Of a DNA stretch of 64,000 nt, positions 1-7,238 are shown one piece after another. The notes below the pieces were generated by a model that worked only from the letters and a program-made list of their open reading frames with translations, made no database searches and was not told where the DNA came from. The translations under genes were made by a program, and so were the position numbers. This stretch comes from Peptacetobacter sp900550335 (GTDB lineage: Bacteria > Bacillota > Clostridia > Peptostreptococcales > Peptostreptococcaceae): NCBI RefSeq assembly GCF_047528295.1, contig NZ_CP180001.1, forward strand, positions 992,001 to 1,056,000, written 5' to 3'. Each line of letters begins with the position of its first letter. Within the stretch, counting starts at the first letter, position 1.

Positions 1-1536
1 ATGGCAACTGTAACATTCCAGAACTTCTTCAGACTATATGAAAAACTATCAGGAATGACAGGTACTGCTAAAACAGAAGAACAGGAATTTGAATCAATAT
101 ACCACATGAACGTTGTTCAGATACCTACAAACAAACCAGTATTAAGAGCAGACTTACACGATAGAATATACAAAACAGAAAAACAGAAATATGCAGCAGT
201 TGTTGAAGAAATAAAAGAAGCACATGTAACAGGACAGCCAATACTAGTAGGTACTGTATCTGTTGAAAAATCTGAAGAATTATCAGAATTACTTAAAAAA
301 CAGGGAATACAGCACAAAGTATTAAACGCTAAACAGGATAAAGAAGAAGCAGACATAGTTGCTGAAGCTGGTAAATTAGGAGCTATAACAATAGCAACTA
401 ATATGGCAGGTAGAGGTACAGATATAAAACTTGGTGCGGGAGATCCTGAAGAAGCTAAAAAAGTAAGAGAAGTAGGCGGACTTTACGTAATAGGTACTGA
501 AAGACATGAATCAAGACGTATAGACAACCAGCTTAGAGGTCGTTCTGGACGTCAGGGAGACCCAGGTAAATCAAGATTCTTCGTCAGTGTAGAAGATGAA
601 ATAATCAAACTTTACGGTGGTAAGACTATAGAAAAACTTTCTAAAAAAATAACTCCAGACGAATTTGGAGGTATGGAAAGTAAACAACTTACTAAAACTG
701 TAGAAAAAGCACAGAAAACAATAGAAGGTAAAAACTTCCAGACAAGAAAACAGGTACTTGAATACGATGATGTTATAAACGAACAGAGAAAAGTTGTATA
801 TGCAGAAAGAGATAAAGTACTTAACAATGCAGATATATCTGAAGAAATTCAGGAAATGATAAAAGAAAGAATAATATACGCTACAGAAACATATCTAAGA
901 GGGAAAGATCGTGATTTTGTTAAATACGTAGCTCACTTATACAACGAATTCGTACCATACAACACATTAATAATACCAGGATGGTCAGAATTATCTCCAG
1001 AAGCTATAGCTAACCAGACTTATGCAATAGTAGAAAATATCTACAACCTTAAAAAGATAATGTTAGGCGAAGATATGGTAAAAGCTGAAGAAAGAGAAAC
1101 ACTACTTACTGTAGTTGATAGCTACTGGACATATCATATAGATTTAATGGATCAGATGAGACAGGGTATAGGACTTCAGGCATCTGCACAGAAGGACCCA
1201 GTTAAAGAGTACACTGTTGAAGCTGGTAGAATGTACGACGAAATGAACATGAATATAAGAAAAGATACTTTAAAATATCTATTCGGATTTGCTAGAGAAG
1301 CTCTAGGACAGAAAGAAATAGATATGGATAATATAGAAACAATAAGCCAGGACGATGTTGAACAGTACGAAAGAGCTGTTGAACCAGATGAAGCTCAGAT
1401 AGAAGCATTATCAGAATACCTAAACTCTCTAAGTGATGAAGAGTATGCTAAAGTATTAGAACAGTTAGGTATAGATGCTGAGCAGGACGAAAATGGTGAA
1501 TGGATATTAAATGAAGAAGAAAAAACAGAAGAATAA
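1..1536 (+). CDS. secA2: SecA-family preprotein translocase ATPase, probably SecA2 (5' end outside window)
   Basis: Partial gene: the window opens inside the reading frame, so the first ATG is internal (the sequence begins at the SecA stretch with FQNFFRLYEKLSGMTGTA). What remains is the second nucleotide-binding fold (TNMAGRGTDIKLG, GTERHESRRIDNQLRGRSGRQGDPG) and the helical wing/scaffold, including DLMDQMRQGIGLQASAQKDP. The C-terminus ends in an acidic tail without the Cys-rich zinc-binding motif usual in SecA1. Known of the family: SecA ATPases drive proteins through SecYEG, and in C. difficile SecA2 exports SlpA and other Cwp proteins and is encoded beside slpA. Its position immediately before five S-layer genes therefore favours SecA2 over SecA1. 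It is followed by a strong terminator. SecA membership is near certain; the SecA2 assignment rests on context and the missing zinc motif. Confidence 0.85.
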   Translation: MATVTFQNFFRLYEKLSGMTGTAKTEEQEFESIYHMNVVQIPTNKPVLRADLHDRIYKTEKQKYAAVVEEIKEAHVTGQPILVGTVSVEKSEELSELLKKQGIQHKVLNAKQDKEEADIVAEAGKLGAITIATNMAGRGTDIKLGAGDPEEAKKVREVGGLYVIGTERHESRRIDNQLRGRSGRQGDPGKSRFFVSVEDEIIKLYGGKTIEKLSKKITPDEFGGMESKQLTKTVEKAQKTIEGKNFQTRKQVLEYDDVINEQRKVVYAERDKVLNNADISEEIQEMIKERIIYATETYLRGKDRDFVKYVAHLYNEFVPYNTLIIPGWSELSPEAIANQTYAIVENIYNLKKIMLGEDMVKAEERETLLTVVDSYWTYHIDLMDQMRQGIGLQASAQKDPVKEYTVEAGRMYDEMNMNIRKDTLKYLFGFAREALGQKEIDMDNIETISQDDVEQYERAVEPDEAQIEALSEYLNSLSDEEYAKVLEQLGIDAEQDENGEWILNEEEKTEE

Positions 1537-1610
1537 TAAAGAATTATTAAGAATAGTTTTTTTAAATAATAAAGAGTAATTTTTAAAATAGTATAGTGAA
1601 GAATGCTTTT

Positions 1611-1644
1611 AAAAAGGTTGTTGCGGTATGCAACAACCTTTTTT
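1611..1644 (+). terminator. Rho-independent terminator of secA2
   Basis: Perfect 10-bp stem (AGGTTGTTGC / GCAACAACCT) with a GGTAT loop followed by a T run, 75 bp after the secA2 stop. It isolates secA2 from the S-layer region. Confidence 0.9.
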
Positions 1645-1854
1645 GTATGTAGAAAAGAGTTAGCCTTATTGGAGGATAGGCTTTTTGTGTATGTAAATCT
1701 TTTAGTTTATTTTTAGATACTTAGATATTAGATACTTAGATGATAGTAAAATTTTTTGCCGTTAGGTTTTGAAAATTTTATTTTGTTACAGAATTTGAAA
1801 AGTATTGAAATTTGAAATAAAAAATAGTAAAAAATGGGTATAAATTTGATATAA
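1645..1854. other. Non-coding spacer
   Basis: AT-rich intergenic DNA between the secA2 terminator and the phased box array. No ORF with a ribosome-binding site, no strong hairpin and no clear promoter was seen. Confidence 0.6.
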
Positions 1855-1937
1855 GTTACAAAAAAGTTACAAGAAATTCAAAAAATGTAAAGAATAGTAA
1901 CAAAAAAATTACAAAAAAATAAAAAAAAGAATAATAC
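1855..1937 (+). promoter_or_regulatory. Phased array of WalR-like half-sites plus possible promoter
   Basis: Half-sites resembling GTTACA / GTAACA recur about every 10.5 bp, at 1855, 1866, 1877 (degenerate), 1887 (degenerate), 1897 and 1908. Read on the minus strand these match the WalR/YycF consensus TGT(A/T)A(A/T/C)-N5-TGT(A/T)A(A/T/C). A possible promoter follows: TTACAA at 1909-1914, 17 bp, TAATAC at 1932-1937. No protein gene lies before the next terminator, so any transcript would be short and non-coding. The binding protein is inferred from the motif only. Confidence 0.45.
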
Positions 1938-1955
1938 TAAGTTTGCAAAAAAATA

Positions 1956-1985
1956 AACCTAAAGCGTGAGCTTTAGGTTCTTTTT
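1956..1985 (+). terminator. Terminator hairpin upstream of the S-layer promoter
   Basis: Ten-bp stem AACCTAAAGC / GCTTTAGGTT with a GTGA tetraloop, then CTTTTT. It lies only about 20 bp after the possible promoter at 1909-1937. Confidence 0.8.
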
Positions 1986-2006
1986 CGAGCGGGGCGAGAA
2001 AAAGTA

Positions 2007-2074
2007 TTTCTGCCATTGGAAATGGCAGAAAATCAATAAAAAAAACAGATACGGAAAAATCCGTACCTGTTTTT
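2007..2074 (+). terminator. Two further hairpins insulating the S-layer promoter
   Basis: A first hairpin (TTTCTGCCATT / AATGGCAGAAA, about 2007-2032) is followed by a terminator at 2041-2074 (ACAG-TACGGA / TCCGTA-CTGT with one mismatch, then TTTTT). With 1611-1644 and 1956-1985 this makes stacked transcription barriers between secA2 and the S-layer promoter. Confidence 0.7.
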
Positions 2075-2177
2075 CTGTGGAAGAAATGGGGAAAAAGAGA
2101 TGTTAGAAATATCTAAATTTCCCATATATAATTATAACGCAAAAGGGGTAAAAAGTCCACGAATTTAAAAAAGGGGG

Positions 2178-2206
2178 TTTACAGTTAGTAAGCTTTACAG
2201 TATAAT
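2178..2206 (+). promoter_or_regulatory. Main S-layer promoter, upstream copy
   Basis: TTTACA (2178-2183), exactly 17 bp, TATAAT (2201-2206): a near-consensus sigma-A promoter with an expected start near 2213 and a 5' leader of about 210 nt. It lies in unique DNA, about 110 bp upstream of the 185-bp block shared by five S-layer genes. Whichever gene is joined to this side of the block would be transcribed. No equivalent exists upstream of the other four copies. Confidence 0.85.
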
Positions 2207-2293
2207 ACAAGATATTACATCGGATATGCGAGGAAAATGCAAAAGTCAATATGCAAAAGGTTAAGAAAATGTAACTTTTAGTTCAAAAAACTA

Positions 2294-2322
2294 TTGCACC
2301 CACATAGAAAATGTAGTACAAT
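2294..2322 (+). promoter_or_regulatory. Second promoter whose -10 box lies inside the shared block
   Basis: TTGCAC (2294-2299), 17 bp, TACAAT (2317-2322). The -10 begins at the second base of the shared 185-bp block, while the -35 lies in DNA unique to this locus. In the other four copies the -10 is retained but the position of the -35 is GC-rich (TGGGGC at gene B). Recombination at the block edge would therefore give or remove a -35. Activity is inferred from the sequence. Confidence 0.6.
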
Positions 2323-2500
2323 AAAACTGTGGAAGAATAAAGAATTGCGTCGAAAGAGCAAGAGAATAGAGAAAAAAAGAGATGTAACGAATAAAAAAGG
2401 AAAACGGAGGTAAAAAGATAATGAATAAGAAAAGATTATCAGTAGTAATGGCAGGAGCAATGCTAGCAAGTAGTGTAGCACCAGTTCTTGCAGCAGAAGT
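2316..2500 (+). repeat. Shared 185-bp recombination block, copy 1 (expression site, gene A)
   Basis: Read base by base, this segment is identical in all five copies, from GTACAATAAAACTG (105 bp before the ATG) to GCAGCAGAAGT at codon 27. It holds a purine-rich leader, the AAACGGAGG ribosome-binding site and the entire signal-peptide coding region. Sequence diverges immediately on both sides. Other copies are at 7054-7238 (+), 11745-11929 (+), 17520-17704 (-) and 21654-21838 (-). Confidence 0.97.
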
Positions 2501-4466
2501 ACAGAAAAGTGAAATGCCTGCTAATGAAGCAGGTCTTCTAATAAGAAAGGTTAGAGAAACTTTAAACTCAAAAGTATTTGCTGATAAAGCGGATGATAAA
2601 GATGGATTAAATGCTGGTTTTTATGGTAAATCTGTATACTTTGTAACATTAAATGGAAAAAAAGTAGCTTTAGATAACGAATCTTCTCAGGCTGATTTCC
2701 AGAGCAAATTAGGTAATGTAAAAGCTGGAGATGTTGTTGAAATATGGTCATATGGATACGAAGAAAAAGACGGTAAATACTATGCTTCAAAAAAATCTGA
2801 ACCTACATACACAACAGCAGAACTTGAAGAAATAGCAAAAGAATCAAATTTAGGTGCCACTTCTGTATGGAGACCATATATGGGAACTATTTTAGGAAAC
2901 TCTACTTCAGCTAAAAATGCTGTTAAATTTGATTCAGATACAGGAATACTTACAATAAGCTTTGGAGATGCTGTACATGCTGAAGGTGTTTCTGATATAA
3001 GATTAACTGCAGGGGATAAAGAATTAAACTTTGCAAAATATATAAATGCAAATGGTAATGAAATTGAAACTAATGCTTCTACAGGTTTAGGTGCTGTTGC
3101 AGCAAATAATTTCCGTGGATTTGCTTTAGCAGATGCTGAAATAGTTGGTATAGATTCTGAAAAAATAGAAACAATAACTGTTACACCTGGTGGAACTAGC
3201 TTATCAGTAGAAGATTTATATGATGGCTTAATGTTAACAACAAAAGGTCATGATTTCTTAGCTGAAATGAAATACTATGATAAAGCAGATAGAAATGCTG
3301 ATTTAGATGTTACTGTTAATCCTGTAAAACAGGTTAATGCAGAGAAAAAATGGTCATTTACAGTTGAATTCCCAAAAGTAGGAAGTTTAGAAAAACAGAC
3401 TTACACAATAACTGGTACAGATAAAAAGAATATAGATAGATTAAATTCTTGGTTAGTAGCAAGATCTGCAAAAGTTGATATATTAGCAGGAGATAATAGA
3501 TACGAAACAGCTGTAGAAATAGCTGAAGAATATGCTGAATTAGATGCTGTATATGGTTCAACTAATAAAAATGGAAATATAGTATTAGTAAACGGAAATT
3601 CTTTAGTAGATGGATTAGCTGCAGCTCCTTTAGCAGAATCTTTAAATGTTAATAAAGACTCTAAAACTCCAATACTATTAACTGAATCTGACAAATTACC
3701 AACAGCTACAAAAGATTACTTATTCAGAGTTCTTAAAAATATAGAATTAGGAAATTTAGAAAATGTTAAAATAAGTATAGTTGGTGGTACTAGCGTTGTA
3801 TCTAAATCATTAGAAAGAGAATTAGAAGGATACGGATTCGAAGTTGAAAGATTCGGCGGAGATAACAGAGAAGAAACTTCATTAGAAGTTGCTGAAGCAG
3901 TATTCAACAATAATAAAGCTTCTAAAGGAAATGCTTATGTAGTAGGTGCACAGGGAGAAGCAGATGCAATGTCAATAGCTCCAGTTGCAGCAGGTGCAGA
4001 AACTCCTATAATAGTAGCTAAAAATGGTGGATTATCTGAAGACGCTATAGATGAATTAAAAGGATTTAATGTAACAGTTATAGGTGGAGAAAATGCAGTA
4101 TCTGCAGCAGATTTCAAAGCTTTAAAAGCTAAAGCTAACTCTATAATAAGAATAGCTGGAGCAAATAGACAGGCAACAAATGCAGCTATAATAAACAAAT
4201 ACTATACTATAAGCAATACTTCAAATGTAATAGTAGCAAAAGATGGACAGAATAATAAAAATGAATTAATAGATGCATTAGCAGCAGCAAATATGGCATC
4301 AGAAAAGAAAGCTCCAATAGTATTAGCAACTAAAAAATTATCAACTGCACAGATAAATGCATTAGAATTAAAAGGTAAAAAATCTGAAGCATTATATCAG
4401 GTAGGTAATGGTGTAGCTAGAGATGTAGTTAAAGAAATAGCTCAGAGATTAGGATTAACTAACTAA
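2421..4466 (+). CDS. S-layer protein A, SlpA-type (currently promoter-linked)
   Basis: 681 aa. The signal peptide MNKKRLSVVMAGAMLASS..APVLAAE is shared exactly with four other genes and is followed by a divergent region (about residues 27-350). Three CWB2 domains follow (about 351-681), starting at VDILAGDNRYETAVEIAEEYA and carrying the APxxLTE/PIIVAK-type strand motifs typical of CWB2. The layout signal / variable / CWB2 x3 is that of C. difficile SlpA, in which the variable part faces outward and CWB2 binds the wall anionic polymer. Gln as CAG and Leu as TTA dominate, suggesting high expression. AAACGGAGG precedes the ATG. It is the only one of the five with -35/-10 boxes upstream. No proteolytic site was identified. 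S-layer function is inferred from architecture and the secA2 context. Confidence 0.9.
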   Translation: MNKKRLSVVMAGAMLASSVAPVLAAEVQKSEMPANEAGLLIRKVRETLNSKVFADKADDKDGLNAGFYGKSVYFVTLNGKKVALDNESSQADFQSKLGNVKAGDVVEIWSYGYEEKDGKYYASKKSEPTYTTAELEEIAKESNLGATSVWRPYMGTILGNSTSAKNAVKFDSDTGILTISFGDAVHAEGVSDIRLTAGDKELNFAKYINANGNEIETNASTGLGAVAANNFRGFALADAEIVGIDSEKIETITVTPGGTSLSVEDLYDGLMLTTKGHDFLAEMKYYDKADRNADLDVTVNPVKQVNAEKKWSFTVEFPKVGSLEKQTYTITGTDKKNIDRLNSWLVARSAKVDILAGDNRYETAVEIAEEYAELDAVYGSTNKNGNIVLVNGNSLVDGLAAAPLAESLNVNKDSKTPILLTESDKLPTATKDYLFRVLKNIELGNLENVKISIVGGTSVVSKSLERELEGYGFEVERFGGDNREETSLEVAEAVFNNNKASKGNAYVVGAQGEADAMSIAPVAAGAETPIIVAKNGGLSEDAIDELKGFNVTVIGGENAVSAADFKALKAKANSIIRIAGANRQATNAAIINKYYTISNTSNVIVAKDGQNNKNELIDALAAANMASEKKAPIVLATKKLSTAQINALELKGKKSEALYQVGNGVARDVVKEIAQRLGLTN

Positions 4467-4520
4467 TTATAGGGTAAATTTAGTAACTCATTAAAAGTGA
4501 ATAATTAATTTTACATACAT

Positions 4521-4549
4521 AAAGACGAGGAACTTTTCCTCGTCTTTTC
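4521..4549 (+). terminator. Terminator of gene A
   Basis: AAAGACGAGGAA / TTCCTCGTCTTTT hairpin with T-rich tail. Near-identical hairpins end genes B, C, D and E, so it is a standard part of each cassette. Confidence 0.92.
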
Positions 4550-4571
4550 TTTTTACAAAAAATAAAAAAGA

Positions 4572-4605
4572 CAAAAATAGGCTTGCTTTTGTAAGTCTAT
4601 TTTTG
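4572..4605. repeat. 34-bp palindromic element after gene A
   Basis: Interrupted palindrome with arms CAAAAATAGGCTT / AAGTCTATTTTTG around a GCTTTTGT loop. Five copies occur in the cassette cluster (4572, 9441, 15286, 15515 inverted, 19509 inverted), each near the 3' side of an S-layer or CWB2 gene and oriented with that gene. It could be a second terminator or a recombination/boundary element. Homology between the A and B flanks continues for about 140 bp beyond it. Confidence 0.85.
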
Positions 4606-4705
4606 CCTCTACAATCCGTTGCAAACATACGTTCTTGTATAATTCACTAATTTTACTCTACTTATCCTTTAAAAAGTATATTAAAAAAATCAGTTTTTTA
4701 TCTGC

Positions 4706-4747
4706 GTTGCATTTTTGCAACACAAATCAAACAAATAGCGGTTTATT
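4706..4747. repeat. 42-bp hairpin repeat, single copy
   Basis: Unit begins GTTGCATTTTTGCAAC (a perfect hairpin) followed by an AT-rich stretch ending GTTTAT. One full copy lies here and 2.4 copies lie after gene B at 9574-9675, in both cases just before the 3' end of an oppositely oriented accessory gene. Confidence 0.75.
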
Positions 4748-4763
4748 GTTGGAAAGATTTCTT

Positions 4764-5534
4764 TTAACTTTCAGAATCTCTCATACACTTCTCAATAACA
4801 ACTTTTGCTACATCATTAAAATACCTCAAATTATTTATAAAGAAAACATTCATATTAGAGTATCTCATAAGAGAATTTAAATCCTTCTTTATAAACTTCC
4901 AAGAATCATTAAATTTCTTCTCTACTCCAAACTCATCTACAAACTCTACAAATTTTTCCTCCTCACCATCATATAAATCAGAAAAATCTTCTGCCGAGCT
5001 AACCTTTTTAGAAGAATCCATATTTCTCTCCCCATGAATAACATGGTCTAAATTACAAGAAAAATAATATATTTCTAAAGGTATATCTCCTAACATTTCA
5101 CCTTTGATAACTGGCTCAAGCTTTTTAGATTTAAATTTATTTCTCTTCCTTATTCCTTCTACATCACTTGTATAAATTCCTTCATCTTCATATCGAAGCT
5201 CTTCTTTATCAGAAGAAAAAACAGCTTCATCCGGAATATAACATCCATCTGTATCAGATATAACTACTATTTTTTTTATATCTTTTTCTGTAATTCCTCT
5301 ATTTTCTAATAAAAATTTTGTCAACTCTATCTTTATTAATTCAACAAGAGTTTTATTTTTATATCCTTTTCCGTCATTAGAGGAAAGGTCACAACCTACA
5401 GTTTTAAAAAGCACTTGATCATTCATCAATTCTGAAATTATAGGCTTTAGTGCCTTTTCATCACTTTTTCCTTCAACAATTAATAGAAAAACTTTCTTTT
5501 TAGGCTTTATTTTAGTTTTCTTCTTCGTTGCCAT
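4764..5534 (-). CDS. TOPRIM-domain protein, probable phage-defence partner of the adjacent ATPase
   Basis: 256 aa with a Lys-rich N-terminus. LLIVEGKSDEKAL supplies the conserved Glu of a TOPRIM fold and VVISDTDGCYI the DxD motif, as in OLD-family and DUF4435/RloB-like nucleases. No signal peptide or membrane segment. Its start overlaps the end of the upstream ATPase gene by 23 bp, showing translational coupling. Known parallels are two-gene ATPase+TOPRIM defences such as PARIS (AriA/AriB), AbiL and RloAB; which family this belongs to cannot be settled by eye. It lies between S-layer cassettes A and B, antisense to both, and is convergent with gene A. Toxic nuclease activity upon phage infection is an inference. 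Confidence 0.7.
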   Translation of the reverse strand: MATKKKTKIKPKKKVFLLIVEGKSDEKALKPIISELMNDQVLFKTVGCDLSSNDGKGYKNKTLVELIKIELTKFLLENRGITEKDIKKIVVISDTDGCYIPDEAVFSSDKEELRYEDEGIYTSDVEGIRKRNKFKSKKLEPVIKGEMLGDIPLEIYYFSCNLDHVIHGERNMDSSKKVSSAEDFSDLYDGEEEKFVEFVDEFGVEKKFNDSWKFIKKDLNSLMRYSNMNVFFINNLRYFNDVAKVVIEKCMRDSES

Positions 5535-6894
5535 AAAGTTTACCTGCCTTTCTAAATGCTTTTTCTATCCTATAATCTCTAGTTTCATTGTAAACTTCCT
5601 CTTCCTGACCACCAAGAAGAATCGCTGAATAGTAAAAATCTCTAATATTATTATTTGAATTGACTCCAGAAAGATAAATGTATCTATTATCTGGATTGAT
5701 AGTTGTAAAAATAATAGACTTATAAGGAAGTTTTTCAAGAGGTCTTAAATTATGAGATGTAAAAATAAATTGACCTTTTGCCGAATCATTGAATATTTTT
5801 AAAATCTCACCAAGCAAATACTCATGAATACCTGAATCAAATTCATCTACTAGAAGACATACAGATTCTTTGTTGTATACCGCAACAAGTGCACTTGTAA
5901 TAGAAATTATTCTTTTTATCCCTTCTGATTCATACACTAAAGGAATATTTTTACCATCTCTTATGCTTACTATCTCAAAACTTATCCCATCACTTCCATC
6001 TTTCATAAGCTGCTCTTTTTCATTTACTATACCTATCTCTAAAGAAGGAACTAGTGATTTTATAACAATATTTATCTGTTCAATAACACTTTTAACACCA
6101 TCAAATATATTTACAGGCAAAATATTTGGCTTAAATAGATTGATTGCTATTCTTCCTCTTTTTAAACTATCACTATTTTGAAGATATACATTTAGGGAAA
6201 CAAATTTATCAAGATATATACTTCCCATCGCATCATTTTTTATAATAATTAAATTTTTAATAGAAAAATATTTAAGAACTCTAACAACAAAAAGAAGGTC
6301 ATCCTCTCCTTTTTTTGCAAGTTCTTCGGCCACTTTATCTTTTGCTCCACTTCCAAAAATTAAAGAAGCATCTGGATTTATCTCATATAATAATTTTGAA
6401 AACATATTAGTATCTTTTGAGATAACTTTTTTTACTTTTGAATACGTTATTTCTCCATTCTCTGCTTCAAATAGAATTCTTTTTCTCTTCCATTCATTAT
6501 CTTCAAATTTTTTTAGAGATAATTTCTCATGATTTATAACATATTTATCGTTATCATCAAGAGATATGTTAAATTCATAATCTATAAATCCTTTGAAATC
6601 ATCAAATTCTATATAAAAATTGTATTCTAAACGTGCTTTTTTAGAAGTAGTATTAATCATACTTCCAACATAATCTGGTAGATTTTTACCTGTTATAACA
6701 GATTTTAAAATATCTGTAGCTTCTAAAATAGTTGATTTTCCAGAACCATTTTGACCATATATTCCAAGAATAGACCCTGATTTTGAGAAATCTTCTTCAT
6801 TTTTATTATTTGTTGCGTTAATTTTTATAGATCCATGGCAGACATTCTTTATTCCTTCAATAGTAATTCCTACTATACGCATAAATTCTTTCAT
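5512..6894 (-). CDS. AAA/ABC-type ATPase (AAA_15/AAA_21-like), probable phage-defence sensor
   Basis: 460 aa cytosolic ATPase. Walker A GIYGQNGSGKSTIL lies near residue 45. Walker B CLLVDEFDSGIHEYL and the switch histidine FIFTSHNLRPLE are in the last third, and a signature-like ESEGIKRIISIT precedes Walker B. The long middle insert is typical of OLD/RecF-like defence ATPases. The start is the ATG 7 nt after AGAGG. It overlaps the downstream TOPRIM gene by 23 bp. In related systems (PARIS AriA, RloA, AbiL) the ATPase holds the TOPRIM effector inactive until infection is sensed; applying this here is inference. The pair lies inside the segment that would be inverted by recombination between S-layer copies A and D/E. 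Confidence 0.75.
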   Translation of the reverse strand: MKEFMRIVGITIEGIKNVCHGSIKINATNNKNEEDFSKSGSILGIYGQNGSGKSTILEATDILKSVITGKNLPDYVGSMINTTSKKARLEYNFYIEFDDFKGFIDYEFNISLDDNDKYVINHEKLSLKKFEDNEWKRKRILFEAENGEITYSKVKKVISKDTNMFSKLLYEINPDASLIFGSGAKDKVAEELAKKGEDDLLFVVRVLKYFSIKNLIIIKNDAMGSIYLDKFVSLNVYLQNSDSLKRGRIAINLFKPNILPVNIFDGVKSVIEQINIVIKSLVPSLEIGIVNEKEQLMKDGSDGISFEIVSIRDGKNIPLVYESEGIKRIISITSALVAVYNKESVCLLVDEFDSGIHEYLLGEILKIFNDSAKGQFIFTSHNLRPLEKLPYKSIIFTTINPDNRYIYLSGVNSNNNIRDFYYSAILLGGQEEEVYNETRDYRIEKAFRKAGKLYGNEEEN

Positions 6895-7028
6895 AAAAAT
6901 TCCTCTTTCTAAGTATAAAATATTTTTTTGTTTATTCTTTATATTTATAATATCACTTTTTTAGTTTTTTTCATATTTTTTGTATGAATTTAGATGTAAA
7001 AAGTATGATTTTTTAAATTTTGTGTTTT

Positions 7029-7053
7029 GGTTGGGGCGGTGGTCGCGCGCTTC
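7029..7053 (+). other. GC/G-rich junction upstream of silent copy B
   Basis: GGTTGGGGCGGTGG followed by TCGCGCGCTTC, a sharp GC island in about 30% GC DNA, directly abutting the shared block. Similar junctions precede C, D and E, but not the promoter-linked A. The four G runs could form a two-tetrad quadruplex. It occupies the place where a -35 box would be. Confidence 0.8.
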
Positions 7054-7238
7054 GTACAATAAAACTGTGGAAGAATAAAGAATTGCGTCGAAAGAGCAAG
7101 AGAATAGAGAAAAAAAGAGATGTAACGAATAAAAAAGGAAAACGGAGGTAAAAAGATAATGAATAAGAAAAGATTATCAGTAGTAATGGCAGGAGCAATG
7201 CTAGCAAGTAGTGTAGCACCAGTTCTTGCAGCAGAAGT
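7054..7238 (+). repeat. Shared 185-bp recombination block, copy 2 (gene B)
   Basis: Identical to copy 1 throughout, in direct orientation 4,738 bp away. Recombination between the two would delete gene A and the ATPase/TOPRIM pair rather than invert them. Confidence 0.97.
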
